A stretch of 64,000 nucleotides of DNA from Cladocopium goreaui (GCA_947184155.2 CAMXCT020003441.1:1-64000), one strand, 5' to 3'; shown: positions 23,400 through 32,638, counted from the stretch's first letter. Notes: generated by a model from the letters alone, not told the origin. Translations and numbers: made by a program.

Positions 23400-25248
23400 A
23401 TGAAGCGTAAGCTTCTTGTGGATGCAACACCGGCCGAGCAATTCGCATGTCTGCGAGAGATTCCCGGGCTAAGCGCCGAGAAGTCGTCAGCAGGCTGCGG
23501 GATGATGACAAGGGTGTGGCTACGTGCCATGCACCGGCCGTCAAGTTTCCGGTTGCGCATATGATGGAGCAAAGTGTAACACTTCCAGGGCCTAAGGGCC
23601 TGACGGTGTATTTTAATTCCCTTTCGATGCTGGTGGCGGAAAAGGTGCAGCGGTCTCTGTTATTTGCTGCCTTGCTGCAAGCAGCTCTGCAAAGAGCACA
23701 GAGTCAGCTCACGCTCATCATCTTCAGTGATGAAGCGAATCCTGGCAATGTCCTGCATGCTAGACACCCTCGCAAAACAAATCTGGTGTATGCTTCTTTC
23801 TTGGAGCTACCAGTTCTTTTTGTCGATAGCCTCTGGTTACCAGTCTCAGCCGTCCGAGCTGACGATGTGACCACGCATGAGACTTCCTACGCGGAGGTCA
23901 TGCGACATGTGCTGGAAAGTTCGCGGGAGGAAACAGAGCATGGAGTCACCGTATGTTTTGGTGAGAGTGCGCATCTTTTCTTCATTGAACGTGTCCTGCT
24001 TTTGAACGACCATGAAGGTCTCCGTGGCGTAACAGGTGCCAAAGGTTCAGCTGGCGTTAAATGTTGTTGTCATTGCATCAACGTTTTGTCGCTAGGCCGA
24101 ACTTTTCCGCTGGGATACGTTGATATTTCTGAAAGTTCTCCGTCGAAATTTGTTCAACAGACGGATGATGGCTTGGCAGCTGTGCAACGACGTTTGGCCA
24201 CGTGTCGAACGAAAGGAGCTCTCCCAAGTGGAAACTCTGTTGGGATGGAACGCCGATCTTCTCAGCAAATCCATATTCTCATCTGACTGCTTGTCTGGTT
24301 GGATTAAAATGGACAGTTTGTATCTGGACGCAATGCATCAATCTCAAAGTGGAGGTATGGTGGCTCAGGAGATCGGCTGCTGGTACACGCGGTTTGTCGA
24401 TTGCGGGTACTCAGTGTCGTTGCTTCAGCAATGGACCAATATCGTTTGGTCAGCTGCGCATGGCCATCAGCCACCGACTTTAGCGGTCAATGAGAAACTT
24501 TTCAGATACGAGCAAGATTATACAGAGGTGACGCCAATGCGTGTAGCATGATGCTGCCACTTCTTTGGGCCTTTTGCATCGAAGTCCTTGCAGAGGTAGA
24601 GCCAATGGTCACTGCCTGCGCATCTCTTGCCGCATTGTATGACGTCGTTCGTTGTTTGCAACGATGCAAAATTGACGTCGCCAATAGTTTTGCATCTGAC
24701 CGCGCGAATGCAAAGGTGGCAGCGACATATCGATTGCCACGTATAGGTGAACGAAAGCATCGTCTCTTCAAACGGTATGTTGGCCCCAAGATTTCGAAAT
24801 TGGAAGGTTACGCTAAGAGCGTGCTGCTGCATTTGACCGACATGGAACTTTCCAATCCTGAACCAAAGGAAAGATGGACGGGCCAAGTGCTCGGTGTTCT
24901 ACGTGAACAGCCAGAAACAGCCCAAAGGGTTGGCCTGCCCAAGTCGGCATTGTTTGCTAGTGGGTTGGAAGTCGGATGTGTCGAATTTGCGCGAGGCACC
25001 TTCCTACGCGTCTCCAAAACTTCCTGTGCTGAAGTGCATGGATGCGTGGCTTCCGAAAAGTTAACGACAAGTTTTTACTGGTGCAACCACTCCATTGGCA
25101 CAGTGCATATAACGCATATAACCATCGTTTTCCCAAGTGGAAAAGAGAAGGTGGAAAATTGGCTCTAATGCCGCTGCACATGCTGAAAGGCCAAGAGCCT
25201 TTTCGCTTAATTCGACGGGTAAGATCCGGAGTGTGGCTCTTAAGATGA
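23400..25248 (+). pseudogene. DDE-like transposase gene, right copy, several lesions
   Basis: Uninterrupted by the 2.4-kb insertion but damaged otherwise. A 2-bp loss in an A run near 24213 shifts the frame (CRTKGALPSG instead of CRTKKELSQ). CGA became TGA at about 24549. About 85 bp upstream of TTGCATCTGACCGC (near 24692), encoding the HMMRFQEAH...PKAHYALHL region, are missing. The candidate acidic positions and KCCCHC are present, and a GYVDISES variant has three extra bases relative to the left copy. The C-terminal frame ends SGVWLLR at 25248. The shared frame change after PMRVA is present here too. Together with the left copy it defines the gene; neither copy alone is intact. Confidence 0.7.
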
Positions 25249-25539
25249 TTGCCGCACTATCCGGTCCTGCAAAACATTTGCGCTTCTACCGCTTTGCTCT
25301 GATGAAAAATAGGCAAACCGTGGATCCACAATTGTGCAGCACATGTTGCAATCATATACACAAGTCCTTCTAAAAACCACTCAAATTCCTAAATAAAACT
25401 GAAAAAGCAAAAACAGAAAAAAAAACATACTAAAAGTTATGAAGAACTTACGATGAACTTACGATGGACTTAACATAGCATCTTGATAAGTTCTTCATAA
25501 GCTCTTGCTAAGTACCATAAGTTCAAAGTTCCTCCAAAG

Positions 25540-25843
25540 AAGGTTCCCCGCATCGTCCCCGAGACACGCTTTGTACGGAAAAACATATAGGGTTTCATGC
25601 GATTCCTAACCCTAAAGCATCACCTTCGCGAGGCAATTCCACTGCGATCGCCAATCACTGCCCTGCAAATCAAGACTGCAATCACAACATGAAAGCAGCT
25701 ATTCCAATGCAAACTGCAAGCCTGGAGCACCAAACACAATGGCACAGCGCGCTCAATCTTTCAAAGATCACTTCCGCGCAGCGCTGACAATGGGGACCAC
25801 TCGAGCGCCAAACGAAGTGGAGCCGCACCCGTCGCACAAACAA
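25540..25843 (-). repeat. Module E, copy 2 (between the two transposon copies)
   Basis: Reverse complement of copy 1, including the roughly 47-bp extension next to arm A. It has lost about 20 bp (GTTGACGCAGTTGTAGTGG) found in copies 1 and 3. Both sides abut transposon terminal repeats: arm A ends at 25539 and arm B begins at 25844. Confidence 0.85.
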
Positions 25844-26040
25844 CTTTGGAGGAGCCTTGAACTTAGACAACTTACAAGTTCATCCTAACATATGTTATAG
25901 CCTTCGTAACCTAGGTTATAACATCCATAAGTTCATCGTAACTTCTTGAAAAATGGTTACTTATAACATAGTTACGGAACTTAGATGCAGAAGGGTTAAA
26001 GGTTACAAAGAACTTACGAAGAACTTAGGGAAGTTACGTT
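25844..26040. promoter_or_regulatory. Subterminal AACTTA/TAAGTTC cluster, left transposon end
   Basis: Repeated AACTTA, TAAGTTC, GTTACGA and TATAAC words in both orientations within 200 bp of the terminus. Equivalent clusters lie at 15690-15790, 25430-25535 and 33795-33990. Subterminal repeats of this kind bind the transposase in CACTA and hAT-type elements; here that role is inferred only from position. Confidence 0.55.
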
Positions 26041-26073
26041 TTTTTGTGCAAAAAGTAAAAGAAGATTTGAAGA

Positions 26074-27198
26074 ATGGGAAAAAACAAGAGAAAAACACAT
26101 GTTTTGTGAAGATTTTGGTTCAAGAAGAAATGGTAGCCTTGGAGAAGCAGTTAGAGGCATCCCAACGCTTTTTGGGCGGGGTTCGTTCGTTGGCGTCCTA
26201 CGAGGACATCCAGCAAAAGCAACAAAGGAGGCTTCTGATTGCCTTGGGGAAATCTAAGGATCTGAGTACGTCTCAGGCTGCTTCTTTTGTAGAAGCGATT
26301 GGTTCCAGGCTGTGGTCAGAAGCAGCGGTGGAAGAACTGCAGCGACAGGTTGCTGCAAAGACGTCGCAAGTCGAGGTCGAGAGTGAGCGCAGACGAATGC
26401 AAGACTTTAGTCAGACTATTCACTTCCTCACACAGAATCTGGCGACCATGATATTGGAAGGAAAAGCCCCCGCCGACACTGTCTTGCGAGCCTTGTGTTT
26501 GCACGCTGGCCGGATGTCACTATGTGTGCCATCGGAACAAACTATTGCAACCTTTGTGACACTGGCGAATTGGCAGCTATTTTGTCATGGAATGACGGAA
26601 AAAGGAGAAATATATGTTGTTGCAGCGGCAGAAGCAATTTGTGCGAAAATGTTTGGCTGCTTTGGACGATGTGACCAATCCACTGTCTGCATTGCCACTG
26701 GATTTTGGACAGCTACCTGCGCATCTTCGTCAACCTGCCTTTAGAGAGAGTTTGCCAGTGAATATGGCAGAGAGCGGTGTGGCCATGATGCAGGCAGCAA
26801 GGACGATGCCTATGCGGGGGACTAACCGCGCATTGGGTTCAGCGCTGTCTACGGGACAGCCAAAGGAAGATCCCACGGCTGAGTGGACTACGCGTGCAAT
26901 CACAGCGGCAGTGCAGGGAGTTGTGGCTGCGAGCCATTCATTGTTGGGGGGTGCTGGAGTGGCAGCTACGGCTGCGAATGCGACGCACGTGGTTCCAAGT
27001 ATGCTTGTGGAGGCACGCCCTCCAGAAATGTTGGCTTTGACCAATGCGCCGCACGCAGAGATGGAAGCGAAGGAGTCGACGCCGCATGGGAATACGTCTA
27101 CGGGACGTATGGCAGTGGCTCAGAGTGCTCCACCGCAAGACGGTGTGGACGTGGAGCATAATCTAGGAGACGTTGAAGCGCAATTGGCTGCTTTATAA
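26074..27198 (+). pseudogene. Coiled-coil protein with overlapping second frame, left copy
   Basis: The right copy shows the intended start MGKKQEKNTCFVKI; here one A is missing after the ATG, so the first frame is open only from upstream (25953). Residues such as EEMVALEKQLEASQRFLGG and VEELQRQVAAKTSQVEVE predict coiled coils. After KGEIYVVAAAEAICAK the frame changes. The downstream part has its own ATG at 26614 (MLLQRQKQFVRKCLAAL) and runs through Ala/Thr-rich sequence to DVEAQLAAL and TAA at 27198. The same frame change occurs in the other copy, so it may be recoding, a small intron or an overlapping gene. Function unknown; the place as first gene and the coiled coils are reminiscent of a structural protein. 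Confidence 0.6.
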
Positions 27199-27203
27199 GG
27201 GAT

Positions 27204-27575
27204 GTGGCACCAAAGGCGAAGGCGAAGAGCAAAGCTAAGAGCTTCTGTAAGAGGCCGGCAACAAAAGCGAGTCTGAAGCGTCCTGCAGCTGCAGTGGCAC
27301 CTATGGGGTGTTCGGCACCCAAGGGTTCCGCAGCTGGTGAGCGTAAAAAGCACGGCAAGACATCTACGGGATGTCGTATCAGCGCCAAAGGACGGCAAAG
27401 CCTATAAGGGCAAGACTGAGGCTACGGCCACATCTTCGCGTGAGGCCAGGCGTCGAGCCATTTTGGCAGTGGTGCCAAGAAGGTGCAGCTGCAGTTTAAG
27501 AACGGCTGCTCCAAGTGCAGGTACACAAACTGTATCGTTTCCTGCTGGCGATCACGCGGCTTCGTCGCACCGTAG
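27204..27575 (+). pseudogene. Lys-rich protein with dinoflagellate Cys motif, left copy (frame broken)
   Basis: The frame APKAKAKSKAKSFCKRPATK starts at a GTG five bases after the upstream stop; no ATG was found at that position in either copy. It breaks near 27390 (GCRISAKGRQSL stop) through small indels, and the 3' part survives in other frames. The right copy (32638-32267) is open throughout and shows the diagnostic C-terminal motif. See that entry. Confidence 0.6.
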
Positions 27576-27990
27576 GTTATCCATTGTACAGAAAACGACC
27601 CAGGGATTATCATCTTGAGTTAAAAAATATGCTGCTTGTACGTGTTGGGTTTTTGGCAGTTTCAAGAACATGTTGCGGGTATATGGATTTCATGTGGAAG
27701 ATATAATGTGCAATAAAGTTCATACATGACCAATCTGTGCGGCACAGATTCGAGGAGAAAATGCATGGCAGCATGACTTCGGTTAAAAAGGGATTGGTGG
27801 CTCGAGCTTCTAGGGCATCTCCCCTTTTTTTCCCCCTTGGGTTGCAGCCGTGGTTGGGGAGGTCTGGTTCTATGTGCACGGGGCGCAAAATATTCGTATG
27901 TGTAAGTTGCTTCACTCGTGCCACTGGTATATATATATATATATGTTGTTTTTTTGGAAGTTGTTTCCCTCTGTCACCCTGAAGGACGGC

Positions 27991-28973
27991 ATGGCGGGCG
28001 AGAAGGAGAAGGACGCGGAGTCGTATATTCCTATGTGACAGAGGATGAGGAGATGAATGAGCCCGCTGCTGAACCGGCACCGCCACGCACGGAGGCCACA
28101 GCGCTACGGACGGACTCTACAGCGCCACGTGCGCGATCAGGTCCTCCAGGGTGCGCGGCCAAGTCTGCAGCGACACCTGGTAGGCGTGCAGGTCGGAGCC
28201 AGGACTCGAGTAGCGATAGAGAACGTGGTCGCCGGAGGCCTCCTTCGCTGGCAAGTCCGGTTCGCGTGGACAGGTCACCGAGACGTAGCGTTGCACCTGC
28301 AAGACCCACGAGGTCTGTGCCGCCGGCTCGGTTGGATGAGCCCCTGCCAGACACGGCGAGCAGGCGGCCACCAGCTGGAGAAAGTGGGGGTGTTCGTGGC
28401 AAAGGAAAGGGCTCCAGCGGCTATGGCAGGCGCTATCAATCGTGCCCGCATTGCTGGCATGACGTCGCCGTGACCCCACGCGGGTCTGGGTTGTCGCAGC
28501 ACATGTGGACAGTGCATTGCATGGCAACTCTATTCAATATTCCCAAGGGGACATATGCACAATGGCGCGCCCAGGAAATCAAAGACCGTCGCGAAACGGA
28601 GTGGGAGGCTCCTGAAGCAGTGTTTCCGGCTCGGAGTGCAGCCCATCGTGACAGGTTGGAAGATTTGCAGAGAGAAGAGGAACTGATGCAGGACGAGGGC
28701 GAGGACGACGTTCGCAAGTCGGACGACACGAAGAACAAGAAGAAGAAGAAGAAGAAGAAGAAGAAGAAGAAGAAGAAGAAGAAGAAGAAGAAGAAGAAGC
28801 GTCGTCGACGTCATCACGGGTCGGATCCTTCACCGCATCGTTCCCGCAAGCGGGATCGTCGCCCTCCTAGCAGCGACCGCTCAGATGGGGGGGGCCACAA
28901 GGCCAAGCGCCGTGGTGAAGAAAGCAAGGATATGGTGTGGGTGCAGGTGCCACGTGCATCGCTGGCCAAGTAG
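27991..28973 (+). pseudogene. RS-rich C2H2-type protein, left copy (2-bp insertion near start)
   Basis: ATG at 27991 gives MAGEKEKDAESY, then an extra AT (TCGTATATTCC) shifts the frame before the long open part YVTEDEEMNEPAAEPAPP. It continues with Arg/Ser/Pro-rich sequence, a single finger CPHCWHDV...GLSQHMWTVHC (C-x2-C-x15-H-x4-H), IPKGTYAQWRAQEIKDRR, an acidic stretch, a poly-Lys run encoded by (AAG)n, an Arg/Ser tail and the stop after VPRASLAK. A nuclear nucleic-acid-binding protein is likely from composition. The other copy has its own, differently placed AT insertion at the same region. Confidence 0.65.
28730..28800 (+). repeat. (AAG)n microsatellite coding poly-Lys
   Basis: About 22 AAG triplets inside the RS-rich gene; the inverted copy at 31050-31101 is shorter. 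The length difference stays in multiples of three, so both keep frame here. Confidence 0.9.
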
Positions 28974-29181
28974 GTCTCTGTAGCTGCGGAAGGATGACCT
29001 CGAGCACTCTGGGAAAAAAGGAAGTACGTCTGGATGGCATGGGCTGTGGGCTGAGTGTGGTATAAAGAGTTTTCGTATATAGGGCCGAGGTTTTGCTCCG
29101 CTCTTTTTTTCCGCAGCTGCTTTACATGTTTGTCTCCGCAGCTGTTTAGTTCGGTTCGTTCCCGCCGGCGTTTCTCCGCTG

Positions 29182-29690
29182 ATGTCTGTTGACGTTTCCT
29201 TCTCTCTGCGGCCAAGTGCCTTGGAAGAGGTCATCCACGCGATGACGGCGACAATGCCAGCACATCCGCTGGAGCCGTTCCAGTCTACGTGGCATGGAGT
29301 TCGCGAATCGCTAGAAAACGCGTGCATCCACGCGATGCCACAGGATCGGCGACTATATTGTCGCGACTGGTGGCGTTGCTTCGGTATACCGAGAATGGCA
29401 TGCAACGCCGTTGGATCTGCCGCCGCATCCGAAGCTACCTGGCTTCTGCCTCGTTCCAGCGCAATTGGTCCAGCAGCCAAGTGCAGACCACTGGATCTAT
29501 CTTCTGCGCTGGGAATGCTTTGGTGACAGGCACGCGTCTGCGCGCAAAGTTCTGTGCCTTGGCGTGGCATCTCTCTACGCGGGAGAATCGACACAGGGAA
29601 TTCCTCGGTGTCGCAGGGCCGCGTGGCTCGTGCGAAAGTTGCAGCAGCGTTGGCGGCAAGAGCGTCAGACCTCGCAAGTCGAGGCGATGA
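29182..29690 (+). pseudogene. B/C-spanning protein gene (frameshifted), native junction
   Basis: ATG at 29182 (MSVDVSFSLRPSALEEVIHA). The frame crosses from arm B into C without interruption (AHPLEPFQSTWHGVRESLEN) and reads RLYCRDWWRCF. The segment GGTATACCG at about 29382 then differs from copy 1 (TCTACGG) and moves the frame, so the intended tail (NGMQRRWICRRIRSYLA ... RPRKSRR, stop 29690) lies one frame away. Trp/Arg-rich; no family recognised. Continuity across the B/C edge is the best evidence that B-C is the native order. Another 5' fragment remains at 30587-30679 in inverted arm B. Confidence 0.6.
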
Positions 29691-29749
29691 AACCTGTCCT
29701 ATGAGGACGATTCTTTTCGTGAGTGGCTCCTGCTGTGTCGTTGCTTTTC

Positions 29750-29975
29750 TGGATGACTGCGGACTGACTGCGGCGTGACTGCGGATGACTGCGGAAAAAT
29801 TGCCATGGATTCGGTGTGACTGCGGCCGTTGACTGCGGACTGAAACATAGCTGTGTCTAATGGCAACGTTGACAGCGGTTGACTGCGAGTTCATAAACTA
29901 GCATAATCATAGGCAGCAGTCTTGACTGCGGTTGACTGCGGATAGATTCGACCTCAGACGGCATGACTGCGGGCT
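29750..29975 (+). promoter_or_regulatory. GACTGCGG iteron-like array, copy 2
   Basis: Same octamer array as at 21650-21890, with nearly identical spacing, between the end of the B/C-spanning gene and the Cys-cluster gene. Confidence 0.6.
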
Positions 29976-30101
29976 TTCACGTCAACTCTTAGTTTTCCAC
30001 GTTGATTCCGTCTCTGTCTTCCCTCAGATTTGGCTCGTGTTTTAGCGGCGTGTTCGGTGTGTGTGTGTGTGCGCGACGTGCAGTTTCACCTGTAGTTGAG
30101 C

Positions 30102-30548
30102 ATGGCTGAAACGACGGCTCAAGAAGCAAACGCTAAGTGCGTTATGTGTGGCCTTTGCTATGGTAACGCCCAAGGGCGACAACATGGCCGCTCATTCAAA
30201 TGTTGGAACTGCCTCAACGTCGAGCAGACTCTGCGTCGACACCTCGGTACCACCGCTGACTTGGCGGAGTTCTCCCAAGAGGAGACAGAGAATTTTTTTC
30301 AGGCTGCCAAGAGCGCCAAGGCCACGGATGGCAAGGTCACGTGGCAAACTATCCGCGCAACTCTCTTGAAAGTTCGAGACCACTGTCCAAGTAGAAGAAC
30401 TGCCGATGAGCGTCCTTCTGACCCGTGGCTGGCACGAGGAAGTTGTGCGGAGGCTCCCTTCCGTACACTCGGAGGCGCATGGCTGCGAGCTGTACTCTGC
30501 AGTGCCGGTTCGCACGTGCACATGGGGCGAAGCGTATCAGAGCTGTGA
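30102..30548 (+). pseudogene. Cys-cluster protein gene, copy 2, frameshifted by a 26-bp deletion
   Basis: Identical start to 22015 (MAETTAQEANAKCVMCGLC) and the same Cys pairs. After TIRATLL the bases GGCGCATGACCG through GATATCC of copy 1 are missing and the frame runs into KVRDHCPSRRTADERP and a stop. Its natural 3' end is also lost because C is followed by inverted arm B here. Confidence 0.75.
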
Positions 30549-30935
30549 GCAGATTATTTTAGAACGTGAGAAACAATGCCACCAAGCGGATGTGCTGGCA
30601 TTGTCGCCGTCATCGCGTGGATGACCTCTTCCAAGGCACTTGGCCGCAGAGAGAAGGAAACGTCAACAGACATCAGCGGAGAAACGCCGGTGGGAACGAA
30701 CCGAACTAAACAGCTGCGGAGACAAACATGTAAAACAGCTGCGGAAAAAAGAGCGGAGCAAAACCTCGGCCCTATATACGAAAACCCTTTATACCACACT
30801 CAGCCCACAGCCCATGCCATCCAGACGTACTTCCTTTTTTCCCAGAGTGCTCGAGGTCATCCTTCCGCAGGTACAGAGACCTACTTGGCCAGCGATGCAC
30901 GTGGCACCTGCACCCACACCATATCCTTGCTTTCT

Positions 30936-31849
30936 TCACCACTTGGCCTTGTGGCCCCCCCCATCTGAGCGGTCGCTGCTAGGAGGGCGACGATCCCGCT
31001 TGCGGGAACGATGCGGGGAAGGATCCGACCCGTGATGACGTCGACGGCGCTTCTTCTTCTTCTTCTTCTTCTTCTTCTTCTTCTTCTTCTTCTTCTTCTT
31101 GTTCTTCGTGTCGTCCGACTTGCGAACGTCGTCCTCGCCCTCGTCCTGCATCAGTTCCTCTTCTCTCTGCAAATCTTCCAACCTGTCACGATGGGCTGCA
31201 CTCCGAGCCGGACACACTGCTTCAGGAGCCTCCCACTCCGTTTCGCGACGGTCTTTGATTTCCTGGGCGCGCCATTGTGCATATGTCCCCTTGGGAATAT
31301 TGAATAGAGTTGCCATGCAATGCACTGTCCACATGTGCTGCGACAACCCAGACCCGCGTGGGGTCACGGCGACGTCATGCCAGCAATGCGGGCACGATTG
31401 ATAGCGCCTGCCATAGCCGCTGGAGCCCTTTCCTTTGCCACGAACACCCCCACTTTCTCCAGCTGGTGGCCGCCTGCTCGCCGTGTCTGGCAGGGGCTCA
31501 TCCAACCGAGCCGGCGGCACAGACCTCGTGGGTCTTGCAGGTGCAACGCTACGTCTCGGCGACCTGTCCACGCGAACCGGACTTGCCGGCGAAGGAGGCC
31601 TCCGGCGACCACGTTCTCTATCGCTACTCGAGTCCTGGCTCCGACCTGCACGCCTACCAGGTGTCGCTGCAGACTTGGCCGCGCACCCTGGAGGACCTGG
31701 TCGCGCACGTGGCGCTGTAGAGTCCGTCCGTAGCGCTGTGGCCTCCGCGCGTGGCGGTGCCGGTTCAGCAGCGGGCTCATTCATCTCCTCCTCATCCTCT
31801 GTCACATATAGGAATACGACTCCGCGTCCTTCTCCTTCTCGCCCGCCAT
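30936..31849 (-). pseudogene. RS-rich C2H2-type protein, right copy
   Basis: ATG at 31849 (MAGEKEKDAESYSY), then an extra AT in CCTATATGTGACAG shifts the frame before the long open part (VTEDEEEMNEPAAEPAPP). The finger CPHCWHDV...HMWTVHC, acidic stretch, shorter poly-Lys run and Arg/Ser tail follow. A 5-bp loss near 30960 creates an early stop (GGGHKAKW), removing the last 20 or so residues found in the left copy. Both lesions differ from those of the left copy. Confidence 0.65.
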
Positions 31850-32266
31850 GCCGTCCTTCAGGGTGACAGAGGGAAACAACTTCCAAAAAAACAACATATA
31901 TATATATATATACCAGTGGCACGAGTGAAGCAACTTACACATACGAATATTTTGCGCCCCATGCACATAGAACCAGACCTCCCCAACCACGGCTGCAACC
32001 CAAGGGGAAAAAAAGGGGAGATGCCCTAGAAGCTCGAGCCACCAATCCCTTTTTAACCGAAGTCATGCTGCCATGCATTTTCTCCTCGAATCTGTGCCGC
32101 ACAGATTGGTCATGTATGAACTTTATTGCACATTGTATCTTCCACATGAAATCCATATACCCGCAACATGTTCTTGAACCTGCCAAAAAACCAACACGTA
32201 CAAGCAGCATATTTTTTTAACTCAAGATGATATAATCCCTGGGTCGTTTTCTGTACAATGGATAAC

Positions 32267-32638
32267 CTACGTTGCGACGAAGCCGCGTGATCGCCAGCAG
32301 GAAACGGTACAGTTTGTGTACCTGCACTTGGAGCAGCCGTTCTTAAACTGCAGCTGCACCTTCTTGGGCACCACTGCCAAAATGGCTCGACGCCTGGCCT
32401 CACGCGAAGATGTGGCCGTAGCCTCAGTCTTGCCCTTAGGCTTTGCCGTTCCTTTTGCGCCGATACGACATCCCGTAGATGTCTTGCCGTGCTTTTTACG
32501 CTCACCAGCTGCGGAACCCTTGGGTGCCGAACACCCCATAGGTGCCACTGCAGCTGCAGGACGCTTCAGACTCGCTTTTGTTGCCGGCCTCTTACAGAAG
32601 CTCTTAGCTTTGCTCTTCGCCTTCGCCTTTGGTGCCAC
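32267..32638 (-). CDS. Lys-rich protein with dinoflagellate Cys motif, right copy (open, 123 aa)
   Basis: The frame APKAKAKSKAKSFCKRPATK is very basic, then PKKVQLQFKN followed by GCSKCRYTNCTVSCWRSRGF near the C-terminus. The C-x2-C-x4-C-x3-C pattern is, to my knowledge, a common short domain in dinoflagellate proteins, often at C-termini; its role is unknown and zinc binding is plausible. The initiator is unclear: the first codon here is GTG in both copies and no upstream in-frame ATG is present, so splicing or recoding from the preceding frame is possible. Confidence 0.65.
   Translation of the reverse strand: MAPKAKAKSKAKSFCKRPATKASLKRPAAAVAPMGCSAPKGSAAGERKKHGKTSTGCRIGAKGTAKPKGKTEATATSSREARRRAILAVVPKKVQLQFKNGCSKCRYTNCTVSCWRSRGFVAT

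Larger units (their letters stand above)
22526..25539 (+). mobile_element. Transposon arm A, native orientation, with right terminal repeat
   Basis: Carries the Lys-rich helical gene and the transposase on the plus strand. From about 25430 it shows a dense set of GAACTTA/TAAGTTC motifs in both orientations and ends with AAGTTCCTCCAAAG at 25539. That end is the reverse complement of a terminus matching the start of arm B (25844) at 20 of the first 22 bases, which marks it as one natural end of the element. Confidence 0.9.
25844..29273 (+). mobile_element. Transposon arm B, native orientation, with left terminal repeat
   Basis: Starts CTTTGGAGGAGCCTTGAACT at 25844, matching the outer end of arm A. 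The next 190 bp are rich in AACTTA/TAAGTTC and TTATAAC motifs in both orientations. It carries four gene beginnings on the plus strand and joins C at 29274 through a junction that keeps the B/C-spanning reading frame open (AHPLEPFQSTW), so this is the native arrangement. Confidence 0.9.
29274..30586 (+). mobile_element. Transposon centre module C, copy 2
   Basis: Direct-repeat partner of 21180-22525. The left edge to arm B is native; the right edge (CCACCAAG into GCGGATGTG) is non-native, joining C to inverted arm B. Internal differences from copy 1 include a 26-bp deletion in the Cys-cluster gene and small indels near 29357 and 29382. Confidence 0.9.

Noticed and set aside
15358-25843. Interpretation as a natural palindromic (foldback) transposon A-C-A
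   Set aside because: C is asymmetric and its left edge cuts a gene, while the B/C and C/A junctions elsewhere keep reading frames intact. A tandem pair with one inversion explains all nine modules with fewer events.
28530-28817. Poly-Leu and poly-Ser ORFs on the minus strand near 28.7 kb and plus strand near 31.0 kb
   Set aside because: These are reverse readings of the (AAG)n poly-Lys microsatellite.
28881-29894. 337-residue minus-strand ORF across arm B and C
   Set aside because: It is antisense to the B/C-spanning gene and the GACTGCGG array. Similar antisense frames break in the other C copy. The plus-strand frames carry the continuous gene.
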